A stretch of 64,000 bases of DNA from Euzebyella saccharophila (lineage in GTDB: Bacteria; Bacteroidota; Bacteroidia; Flavobacteriales; Flavobacteriaceae): positions 744,001-808,000 of the forward strand of contig NZ_JACYFJ010000002.1 of NCBI RefSeq assembly GCF_014855495.1, read 5' to 3'. The stretch's first letter is position 1, and the number at the start of each line of letters is the position of its first letter. This document shows positions 9,212 through 17,609 of this stretch, piece after piece. Both the position numbers and the translations under genes were made by a program. The notes below the pieces were generated by a model that did no database searches, was not told the DNA's origin, and saw only the letters and a program-made list of their open reading frames with translations.

Positions 9212-9640
9212 AACTATTAGTCAATTCACAACATTCTAAATATCAATAAGTTAATCGTTAATTTTCATATCAGGTAATCGAATAGGTAACTTTTGACAGC
9301 TTCGATTGATACTCTACAGCAAATTTAGTAAAGTTTGATGTTATATACTACTAATCATATAGAGCTGTCACTATAATCTTGATAATCCTGGATGCATAAC
9401 CTCTAAACCTTTATATCAGATCAAAGGGTATTCAAACCCATTGTATAAAAGATCATCACTATACATAATTGATAGTGGAAAGCCGTTCTTTGGCTTTTGC
9501 AATAATCAATTATAGAGTATTTGTTTGCACGGTTAAGTTCAAAGCTGTTTTAAAATTGAATAAAATCTTATATCATTTATGTAGACCTATTTTTCATTTT
9601 ACCTTGGCAAAAAGAAACACTTTTTAAATTAGATTTCATA
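9212..9640. other. non-coding left end of the island
   Basis: About 430 bp with no convincing gene on either strand. It contains the arm-type repeat at 9272-9295. Short dyads such as CTATA-rich stretches around 9470-9520 are seen, but nothing I can name. Confidence 0.5.
9272..9295. repeat. probable integrase arm-type site, left end
   Basis: A 12-bp-period tandem (AGGTAAT, CG, AATAGGTAAC) followed by TTTTG. It matches 56363-56386 at 23 of 24 positions. It lies 60 bp inside the left core repeat, where arm sites of lambda/CTnDOT-type integrases are expected. Confidence 0.65.
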
Positions 9641-9676
9641 AAAAAAGGCCATTTTCAAATTCGAAAATGGCCTTTT
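9641..9676 (-). terminator. strong terminator of the locus A susCD unit
   Basis: A 14-bp perfect stem (AAAAGGCCATTTTC and its complement) with a 6-nt loop is followed by a T run on the minus strand. It lies about 70 bp beyond the susD stop. Confidence 0.9.
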
Positions 9677-9745
9677 CACTAACAAACTAACTGTAAACAT
9701 ACGCCTAACCTTAATAATGACGTATGCCAACTCAAATAATTACTA

Positions 9746-11602
9746 CTATTTAGGTCCTGCCCCGTAGTCCGGATTTTCTTCATCAAACCAAAGTCTTTCG
9801 GTATTCAAGATGACAGGATCATTGGTTCCCGTACTGAATCCTTGCTCCTCAACGGCTTGAATTTGGTTAGGGAAGTTCTTATTGTCCTCCGTGGGCGTAC
9901 CGGCAACGAAGCGTCTTGGCACTGTAAGCTCCCTACCAGAAGAAGTGAATATTTCCCTTGGTAAGTGCATACTATTGATTTTAGGAATACCCGAACGCCT
10001 TACCGTTGTCCAAACATCATTGGGTGTGCCCGCATGATTAATGTATTGTTGAATGTAAACCTTCTCCAGGCCATCTGTACTTAAATCATAGGCCGGTTGA
10101 GCCAACAAAGCCTCAATTTCCCCTGCCTTCAATTTAGTTGATGCCATTGCTGCCATGGTCTCATCCGTATACACAGGATCCTCCTCATAATAGGGCAAAC
10201 CACTATTTTTGGCAAGACGATCAAGTCTTTCCACGGAGAGCCTAACACCTTGATTGAAATAGTCCTGAGCCGTACCCGGTATATTGGCTCCCAATAACTT
10301 AAATTCTGCCAAATAGAGATTGGTTTCCGCCGAGGATCCTAAAATAACCTCTAAAGGAGGAAAATTATCTATAATCTCTAGTACTCTACCACCTGGTTTT
10401 GTTGGATACGTAAAATTGAAACCGGTCCTTGTAATCCGTTCAGTATAGCTGGAAGTAGCCGTATATTGTTTTTGAACATCACCAGCAGAAAGCCTATATA
10501 GTTCTCCTTGGTTAAAATAAACGGTATTGTCGGTATCAAATGTCTCGTCAGGTGATAAGGGTGCGCCTGCATATCTTACCCAAGGTTCTCCTGGACCCGA
10601 CCAACCGGCAAAATTACCTTCACCGTCTACAGTAACGTATTGCTCTACATATGGAGGCAACTCCTTATCTGCTTCCAAAAAGGCCTGAACCACCTCGGCA
10701 TTAAAATGATTTTTGGTATAAATCACTCGTAAACGAGGGTCCTGGTTGGCTAGCATGAAGTCCACTATATTCTTTCCTGCTATCCCTGGCTGTTGGCCAT
10801 TACCGGTTCCCCTATAGTTAATATCTCTTCTGTAGATAAAATCATCATCTAAGGCATTCATATACCCCACAGATGAACTGGCCACCTCCTCAGCAATGGA
10901 TAGCGCCTTTGCCCTATCCTTGTTAATCAGCCTAGCTGCAATCTTTAATTTAAGTAGATTACAGAATTTAGCCCACTTCTGATAATCACCATTGTAGATA
11001 ATATCCTGGCTACCAATGTTAAATTGATTAGGAGCGGACAGTTCTACTATAGCAGCATCGAGTTCTGATAGCCATGTATTGAACAAGGTTTCCTGATTAT
11101 CATATTTTGGGGTAATCAATGGAGGGGACGTATAAGGTGCCAAAGCTCCCTCAGTATAAACCATTGATCCCTCCGTATCGGTAATGGTGATGGCCGGGTG
11201 AATTACAATAGGAAATGTCATGGCACTCATAGCCCTATACTCCTCACCCTCCCCTTCAGGAAGAGCTTCAATTCTAGCTCTAATATCGCGGGCGTTGGCG
11301 TATAGACTTGGGTAAATACTTTGACCTCCAGCGGGGCCCATTTCAACAAAAGCTTCGGAATTCCCTCCTGTAACGGAAGCTGTGGTTAATTGACTCCAAG
11401 GGAAGATATAATCGAAATTGCTGTAGAACCAAACAGTGTAATCGTTGGAATACATATCCTGAATGGCTTGGGCAGTTGAAAAACGTAGGTCTGCGACCGC
11501 TACCGCTTCGGGATTGCTGTTCAAGTCAGCAAAATCCTCCTCATCACAACCAATAGTGAGTACTAATACTGCACTAAATAGTATCTTATATATATGTTTC
11601 AT
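9746..11602 (-). CDS. SusD/RagB-type outer-membrane lipoprotein (locus A)
   Basis: A surface-exposed lipoprotein that caps the SusC channel and binds the imported substrate. From ATG 11602 the signal peptide ends in a lipobox (VLTIGC), and the mature region opens with DEEDFADLNSNPEAV, typical of the SusD-like 2 subgroup. Residues around 195-240 carry the TPR-like helices (YQKWAKFCNLLKLKIAARLI) that contact SusC. The C-terminal NDVWTTVRRSGIPKINS motif is also typical of the subgroup. A TTG three codons upstream is a less likely start. It follows SusC by 18 bp in one transcript and is ended by the hairpin at 9641. The ligand is unknown; context suggests glycan or glycopeptide. Confidence 0.92.
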   Translation of the reverse strand: MKHIYKILFSAVLVLTIGCDEEDFADLNSNPEAVAVADLRFSTAQAIQDMYSNDYTVWFYSNFDYIFPWSQLTTASVTGGNSEAFVEMGPAGGQSIYPSLYANARDIRARIEALPEGEGEEYRAMSAMTFPIVIHPAITITDTEGSMVYTEGALAPYTSPPLITPKYDNQETLFNTWLSELDAAIVELSAPNQFNIGSQDIIYNGDYQKWAKFCNLLKLKIAARLINKDRAKALSIAEEVASSSVGYMNALDDDFIYRRDINYRGTGNGQQPGIAGKNIVDFMLANQDPRLRVIYTKNHFNAEVVQAFLEADKELPPYVEQYVTVDGEGNFAGWSGPGEPWVRYAGAPLSPDETFDTDNTVYFNQGELYRLSAGDVQKQYTATSSYTERITRTGFNFTYPTKPGGRVLEIIDNFPPLEVILGSSAETNLYLAEFKLLGANIPGTAQDYFNQGVRLSVERLDRLAKNSGLPYYEEDPVYTDETMAAMASTKLKAGEIEALLAQPAYDLSTDGLEKVYIQQYINHAGTPNDVWTTVRRSGIPKINSMHLPREIFTSSGRELTVPRRFVAGTPTEDNKNFPNQIQAVEEQGFSTGTNDPVILNTERLWFDEENPDYGAGPK

Positions 11603-11620
11603 TTTTATCAATTTTTATGA

Positions 11621-14600
11621 TTAAAAGTCTACTGAAATCGTCATGGTGTAACTTGACACATATGGACTAAAAGAGCGCTCCCTAAAAGATTCACTACTTG
11701 AAGTTCCCCTAAAGCTTTCAGGGTTAATGTCATTGGGCATGGTGTTGTGCAGGTAACCAAGATTCCTTGCATTGATCCCAATGTAGAAGTTACGAGCACC
11801 CAATTTATCGGTAAATGCTCTAGGAAACTGATAACCAAATGAAATGTTTCGTACAGCAATGTATTCCAATTCTGTAAACCAGTCATCATTAACAACACCT
11901 TGACCCCAAGAATTTCTAAAGTAGTTATAAAAACTAGCGTGGGTGGGCTCAACGTGTCCTTGATCAACCGCTTCTTGATAGGTCAAACCACCAACATTTA
12001 CTATTGAACCGTCTGGTGCGGTTACCTCCTGACCATCTGCAAAAACCCCATCTGGAATAATACCATCATTATAGGTGTCGCCTTGGGTATCCCCGTATTG
12101 GGAGGTCCAAGAAATACCACCATATTCTGCATCCCTTCCTCTCAATGATTTTTCCAAGTATCCATAAGCCGTTCCGTACCTACTGGAATAAGAGGCGATA
12201 TGCCCTCCAAATCTAGCATCTAACAATACAGAAAGACTCAAGCCCTTGTAAAGAAATTCATTGTTAAAAGAACCTTCAAAGTCTGGTTGAATTTTACCAA
12301 TTTCCTCTGCTTCGTAGCTTCTTTCATAATAAGCTCCTCGTCTAGAATCACTCCATACGAGTACTTTTTTACCATTGTTTGGATTATCAACAGGATTGCC
12401 TGCCTCATCTGTAGCTTGGTAAAGTTTAGGGCTGCTATCCGAGTAAAGTACTCCGTACTCTCCGTCTTCAAAACCTACTGAACCTATACGGAAGTTACCA
12501 TAGGTAATACTACCTCCAAGGTTTTTGAATTCTCCAACGTCTTCGTGTAATTCTTTGATTTTGGTTGTATTTCTCCAATAATTGAAAGTGGTATTCCATG
12601 AGAAATCCTCTGTTTGAACCGGGGTTCCATTAAGGGAAATCTCAACACCATAGTTACTTAAGGTTCCAATATTAGTAAACAGGTTGTTATATCCTGAAAC
12701 ATTTGGAATTGGAATCTCACCAATTTGATTCTCGATTGTCTCATTATAATAAGCGGCATCGATTCCCAGGCGGTTGTTGAAGAAACGAAGGTCTGCACCT
12801 ATTTCATAAGAATTCTTTTTCTCTGGTTCTACCCCCCTGTCAACTAAGGTAGTATTAATAGAATTTAAATAGATAAAGCTATCCTCTAACTGATAAGTAC
12901 CTAAACCATAGGTTCTATTTAAAGTATAGGGGCTAGTATCGCTACCCACTTGCGCCCAAGATGCACGCAATTTACCAAAGGTGAAAATGTTGTTGGTATT
13001 AAACGTTTCACTAAAAACCCATGAGGTAGATACGGAAGGATAAAAATATGAGTAGTTACCCTCGCCATTGGTATAAACCAAAGACGAAGACCAGTCATTT
13101 CTACCGGTAATATCCAAGAACAATTGATCTTTATATCCAAAATTGGACAAAAAGTATAAGGAATTGATTTGCTTTGTAGAGTTAATACCGCCTTCGGACA
13201 ATTTTACCCTTTTGGAGTTTTCCAAGAAAAATTTACCTGGTACAATTAAACCTCCATCGGTACGAACTCTGGTATAGGAAGCCTCCCTATTCCAAATTTC
13301 ACCTCCTACGATGAATTGAGAAGTAAGGTTTTCAGAAATCTTTGGGGTAAAGTTAAAGGTTAACTTACCCATTTTTGTGATATCTTCATTATGCCTTACT
13401 TCATAGTAACCTCCCTCGTTTGCGTAGCCACTACCAAGTTCTTTGTTTTCAAACCTAGTATTGTATTGGTTCAGGTTACCTTCAGCGGCAACTGTAAACC
13501 AATCCGTTACATTGGCAGTTAACCTAACTACAGGACGGATTACTTTTTCCTCATTGATTTGATCATTGTTATAGTATCCAAACCACAAACCTCTATTAGG
13601 AACATTGATAAAAGAATCTCCATAATTAGCGCTAGGAACCCCCCCGTGGTCTGCTTGCCAATATTGGTTTTGGGTATACTTGTCGGTATTGTACAATCTT
13701 TCAAAAGTACCATCAAAAAAGCCTTGCGATATATCATTTCTTGGGTTCTTAGAACTAGAAGTAACGTAAGAAATAGATGCGTTTGCATTTAACCATGGAG
13801 CCAATTGATAAGAACCGGAAAACATCAAAGAGTTTCTCCTAAAACTATTATCCGGCATAATACCTGTTCTGTAATTATAGGAATCGGAAAGGTAAAAATT
13901 ACCCTTTTCGTTACCTCCGCTCAAAGCTACCGATGTATTGGAATTATAACCAGTATCATACACATCAGCCATATTGTTTTCATTGGCGGTATATGGAATT
14001 AGGTTTCCATCATAGTCCTCAATCATTCTTCCATCAAACCTAGGTCCGTAGCTTAAACCTCCGCCACCATGGTTTACCAACGTTGGGTTACCGGCCTCAT
14101 TATAGTAAAACTGAGAATTATCAAATCTATAGAACTCACCATTTTCATTGGTATCACCATAACTTACATAACCTGCCAAGGTACCTGGACCAAATTCATT
14201 TTGTAAAGCAGGCTGCTTAAACACACGGTCAATACCCATAGATTGTTTTATAGAAACGCCAATACCTCTGGCATTGGAACCATCTTTGGTCTCAATAAGT
14301 ACCACACCATTAATACCCCTTGACCCATAAAGAGCCGTAGCTGCCGCACCTTTAAGTACAGATACACTTTTATAATCATCAGGGTTCAGGTTTTTTAAGA
14401 TATTACCATAATCATTGGCACTACCAGCCCAATCTGCACTTTCATTAGAAACGCTGTTGTCTAGAAATACCCCATCGATAACAAAAACAGGTTGGTTGTT
14501 ATTGGAGTTTAAGGTAGACACCCCTCTTATCTGAATTTTACTGTTTCCGAACAATCCACCATCTGATCCACCTATACTTACACCGGCAGCTTTACCTTGT

Positions 14601-15361
14601 AGCGCCTGAACCGGGTTAACAGTATTGGTTTCTGCAAGTTCTTCACCCTTTACTTCGGTCATGGCATAACCTAAGGCTTTTTGCTCACGCTTAATTCCAA
14701 GTGCGGTAACCACTACCTCACCCAGTTGTTCAGTATCTTCCTCTAAGGTCACATTTACGTTGGAATTACCATTTACAGCTCTTTCAATGGTCTTGAAGCC
14801 CAGGGCAGAAAATACCAACGTAGCGTTGTCTGCAACTTGAATTTCATAATTACCATCAAAGTCCGTAGAAGTACCATTACTGGTACCCTTCTCTACAACA
14901 TTCACCCCAGGCAATGGAACACCTTGATCATCTGAAACAATACCGGAAATTGAAGATTGGTACGTGCTGTTGTTTGTAACGGTGTTAGCCTTAACACCTC
15001 TTTTTACTATTATGGTATTGTTATCGGTAAATTCATAGGTAAGACCTACTGAGGAAAGTCCCAATTCCAGTAAATCTTTTACTAGAACAGAACCCTTACG
15101 TAGTTGAACTTTTGGTGCATTGACCACTAGGTCATCACTATAAACAAATTTATAGCCTGCCTGCTCTCTTAATAGTTCGAATAGTTCTGATAGTTCAATT
15201 TTTTTGTTGGTAGTTATTAGAATTTTAGTATTCTGAAAAAAAGATTCCTTGGGGGAAAAGCTAAAGGATGTCGAAGTGGACAAAATAAGTAGAGCACTTA
15301 GTAACCCTAGGAAACTTTTGTTTCTAAATCTTAGAAACAAGTTAGTTGAGTTATTTTCCAT
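11621..15361 (-). CDS. SusC/RagA TonB-dependent transporter with STN signalling domain (locus A)
   Basis: A 1246-residue outer-membrane beta-barrel that imports a bulky substrate using TonB energy. The order is: signal peptide (about 15-37); STN domain (about 50-120, with ELFELLREQAGYKFVYSDD); carboxypeptidase-regulatory-like domain (about 137-215, with PLPGVNVVEKGTSNGTSTD); a plug with the SusC signature LKGAAATALYGSRGINGVV; then the barrel. The STN domain normally binds the periplasmic part of a FecR anti-sigma factor, and one is encoded 86 bp upstream. This fits substrate-triggered control by the divergent ECF sigma factor. The length is slightly above the family average because of the STN domain. 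Substrate is inferred only from neighbours. Confidence 0.93.
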   Translation of the reverse strand: MENNSTNLFLRFRNKSFLGLLSALLILSTSTSFSFSPKESFFQNTKILITTNKKIELSELFELLREQAGYKFVYSDDLVVNAPKVQLRKGSVLVKDLLELGLSSVGLTYEFTDNNTIIVKRGVKANTVTNNSTYQSSISGIVSDDQGVPLPGVNVVEKGTSNGTSTDFDGNYEIQVADNATLVFSALGFKTIERAVNGNSNVNVTLEEDTEQLGEVVVTALGIKREQKALGYAMTEVKGEELAETNTVNPVQALQGKAAGVSIGGSDGGLFGNSKIQIRGVSTLNSNNNQPVFVIDGVFLDNSVSNESADWAGSANDYGNILKNLNPDDYKSVSVLKGAAATALYGSRGINGVVLIETKDGSNARGIGVSIKQSMGIDRVFKQPALQNEFGPGTLAGYVSYGDTNENGEFYRFDNSQFYYNEAGNPTLVNHGGGGLSYGPRFDGRMIEDYDGNLIPYTANENNMADVYDTGYNSNTSVALSGGNEKGNFYLSDSYNYRTGIMPDNSFRRNSLMFSGSYQLAPWLNANASISYVTSSSKNPRNDISQGFFDGTFERLYNTDKYTQNQYWQADHGGVPSANYGDSFINVPNRGLWFGYYNNDQINEEKVIRPVVRLTANVTDWFTVAAEGNLNQYNTRFENKELGSGYANEGGYYEVRHNEDITKMGKLTFNFTPKISENLTSQFIVGGEIWNREASYTRVRTDGGLIVPGKFFLENSKRVKLSEGGINSTKQINSLYFLSNFGYKDQLFLDITGRNDWSSSLVYTNGEGNYSYFYPSVSTSWVFSETFNTNNIFTFGKLRASWAQVGSDTSPYTLNRTYGLGTYQLEDSFIYLNSINTTLVDRGVEPEKKNSYEIGADLRFFNNRLGIDAAYYNETIENQIGEIPIPNVSGYNNLFTNIGTLSNYGVEISLNGTPVQTEDFSWNTTFNYWRNTTKIKELHEDVGEFKNLGGSITYGNFRIGSVGFEDGEYGVLYSDSSPKLYQATDEAGNPVDNPNNGKKVLVWSDSRRGAYYERSYEAEEIGKIQPDFEGSFNNEFLYKGLSLSVLLDARFGGHIASYSSRYGTAYGYLEKSLRGRDAEYGGISWTSQYGDTQGDTYNDGIIPDGVFADGQEVTAPDGSIVNVGGLTYQEAVDQGHVEPTHASFYNYFRNSWGQGVVNDDWFTELEYIAVRNISFGYQFPRAFTDKLGARNFYIGINARNLGYLHNTMPNDINPESFRGTSSSESFRERSFSPYVSSYTMTISVDF

Positions 15362-15447
15362 ACAAAAAAGTTTGGATTAGTAAATAGTTTTAAATTAGTC
15401 TTTGGTTGCTTTTGAGAAACATGGTTTTGCACTTTGTACTGCTTCCC

Positions 15448-16665
15448 TTAATCGATAATTACTGTTTTGTCTTTAATCTTATAGTTTATTTCATTTGTTT
15501 TTTGGATGTTAATTAATATTTGACTTATTGTATTTCCTCGATCTAGGACACCAGTGAATGTTTTTGTTCTTTTTTGGGAATCTTGAAAGGTGTATTCCAC
15601 ATCATACCATCTAGACAATACCATCATAATATCTTCAATGGACTTCTGCCGGAAACTAAAATAGCCCTCCTTCCATGCTATTTCATCGAATACTTTTGAA
15701 ACTTTTTTGATTGAAAAAGACCCGGGAGATTCTTGGTCAATAATGGCCTGCTCCATTGGTTTCAAAGTTTTTTTAGCATTTCCTGAGGCTATCGTAATCC
15801 TACCTTCTACTAAAGTGGTAGTTATATTCTTCTCACCTTGGTAGGCTTTAATATTAAACTGTGTTCCTAAAACATCAATTTCTTGGGATTTGCTCTGCAC
15901 TAAAAAATGTGATGCTATGTCACCCTCGCTACTTCCTTTACCTTTTGTTACTTCAAAATAGGCTTCCCCGTATAACAATTCCACCTTCCTAGGTCTACCA
16001 TTCAAGAACTTGACAGGATATTTTAACTTTGAATCTGAATTGAGCCACACCTTTGTACCGTCTGAAAGTTGTACAAAAAATTGCCCCCCTTTAGGAATGG
16101 TTAAAAAGTTATAAATCTCCTTTTCCTCATCAATATTAGAATTCCGCTTGTACACCAAGCGCTCACCCTCTTGATTTGCTTGCTTTAATTGAACCTCCTT
16201 TTCCTTCTCTAAAACAATCTCATCACCATTTTCAAGAGTAAGAATCGCTTTGTCATGACCAGGCATAACGTCCTCCACAGGAACCGTAACTGTTTTCTTT
16301 TCTTCTTCATTTTTATAAAATTTCCCTGAGTTGAAAACATAGGTGAACACGCCTCCCAATAGTACAAGGAGTAAAGCAGCATATTTTAAAAAGACCAATC
16401 TTCTTATTTTTCGCTTCCTCCTTTCTTCTGACTTAATTTTATCGAGAACTTTACCCTTCTCATTATCAGTATCGAAATCAAGCATGCAGTGGTCAATTAA
16501 ATAGTTGGTCCGTATGAATTCTTCGAACAACAAAATATTAGATTCTTCCTTTAACCACTCCGTTAATTCAATCAATTCCTTTTCTGAGGCCGATTTAGAA
16601 AAATACTTTACTATGATATCTTGTATTCTTTCGTTCAAACTTTTTAGTTTACACCTGTAAGACAC
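15448..16665 (-). CDS. FecR-family anti-sigma factor
   Basis: This inner-membrane regulator holds the ECF sigma factor inactive until the STN domain of SusC signals substrate. The 405 residues comprise a cytoplasmic N-terminal helix bundle (about 10-85), one membrane span (about 95-115, FLKYAALLLVLLGGVFTYVF), a FecR domain (about 180-300, with LSDGTKVWLNSDSKLKYP and VLGTQFNIKAY) and a C-terminal DUF4974-type STN-like domain (KSIEDIMMVLSRWYDVEY). The full frame begins with GTG at 16665; a TTG a few codons in is an alternative. It is transcribed with SusC and SusD and is divergent from its presumed sigma factor. Confidence 0.92.
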   Translation of the reverse strand: MSYRCKLKSLNERIQDIIVKYFSKSASEKELIELTEWLKEESNILLFEEFIRTNYLIDHCMLDFDTDNEKGKVLDKIKSEERRKRKIRRLVFLKYAALLLVLLGGVFTYVFNSGKFYKNEEEKKTVTVPVEDVMPGHDKAILTLENGDEIVLEKEKEVQLKQANQEGERLVYKRNSNIDEEKEIYNFLTIPKGGQFFVQLSDGTKVWLNSDSKLKYPVKFLNGRPRKVELLYGEAYFEVTKGKGSSEGDIASHFLVQSKSQEIDVLGTQFNIKAYQGEKNITTTLVEGRITIASGNAKKTLKPMEQAIIDQESPGSFSIKKVSKVFDEIAWKEGYFSFRQKSIEDIMMVLSRWYDVEYTFQDSQKRTKTFTGVLDRGNTISQILINIQKTNEINYKIKDKTVIID

Positions 16666-16744
16666 ATCAGAATTGCAACACCCCTATGCTTTTTAATATT
16701 TTTTTTACATTGCATAACATTTCTTTAAGATTAATTACACCGTA
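16666..16744. promoter_or_regulatory. shared divergent control region of sigma factor and FecR-susCD
   Basis: Only 79 bp separate the divergent starts, and the region is AT-rich. It must hold both promoters. An ECF promoter is expected here but I could not pick one with confidence. Confidence 0.45.
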
Positions 16745-17353
16745 TTGAGCAAATATCATAATGATTTTCAGGTAAAGCAGGCCTTAAGAGAAGGTGATCA
16801 CAAAGCCTTGGAATATCTAATGGACAGCTATCACCACAGGCTTTGCGTCTATGTCTATAGCCTTACACATGACCAAGATAGTGCCAAGGATATAGTGCAG
16901 AATGTTTTTATTAAGCTTTGGGAGCAAAAAGACCGACTTATGCACGTTGAATCCCTTAGAAGTTTTCTCTATAAATCTGTCTATAATGGTTTTCTTAACC
17001 ATTTGAGAAGCGAAAGAAGAATGCTGACTATCGAAGAAAAACATATGGAACGCCTCTATCAAATAATAGAGGAAGATCAGGAATTAGTTGAAAAGCAAAT
17101 TGTTCTCATAAGAACGGAAATTCAGAATCTACCTCCTAAATGTAGAGAAACCTTTATGCTTAGTAAGGGTGAAGGTTTAACCAATATTGAGATAGCAAAC
17201 TTTATGAATGTATCCTTAAAAACGGTTGAAAACCAAATGAGCAAAGCTTTTAAAATTTTAAGGAAAAAACTTCAGCATAAAATTGAACCTGTACTTTTCT
17301 TACTGTTCGGAATTACGGATAATCAATCTCGTTTAAAAGTTCGCCAAGTGTAA
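16745..17353 (+). CDS. RNA polymerase ECF sigma factor (FecI-like)
   Basis: A 202-residue sigma-70 family factor. Region 2 (about 20-90) shows YHHRLCVYVYSLTHD, DSAKDIVQNVFIKLWEQKD and SFLYKSVYNGFLNHLRSERR. Region 4 (about 120-175) shows LPPKCRETFMLSKGEGLTNI and a helix-turn-helix with VSLKTVENQMSKAFKILRK. The first codon is TTG; no ATG lies upstream in frame before a stop. It should direct RNA polymerase to the FecR-SusCD unit and perhaps to the PNGase F-like gene, which lies 256 bp downstream on the same strand. Confidence 0.9.
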   Translation: MSKYHNDFQVKQALREGDHKALEYLMDSYHHRLCVYVYSLTHDQDSAKDIVQNVFIKLWEQKDRLMHVESLRSFLYKSVYNGFLNHLRSERRMLTIEEKHMERLYQIIEEDQELVEKQIVLIRTEIQNLPPKCRETFMLSKGEGLTNIEIANFMNVSLKTVENQMSKAFKILRKKLQHKIEPVLFLLFGITDNQSRLKVRQV

Positions 17354-17609
17354 AGTAGGGGATATTTATTGTCTTCTCCCTATCCTAAAGGAGTATATAC
17401 TTCAGGAAATACTATTCATTTTTTAATATTAGTATGTCCTTAAACATTCCTATCTATCTTAAAGTTCTGGATGTACATAAATCAGATTTAACAAAATCTT
17501 AGGTTAGCTGCTAAAAGTATGTAACTATTTTCAGCGCTTTCAAATCCAGAAAAGCAAATTATATCTTGACCATCAGACCTGATCTTTTTATGGTTTCAAG
17601 ATATTTTCA

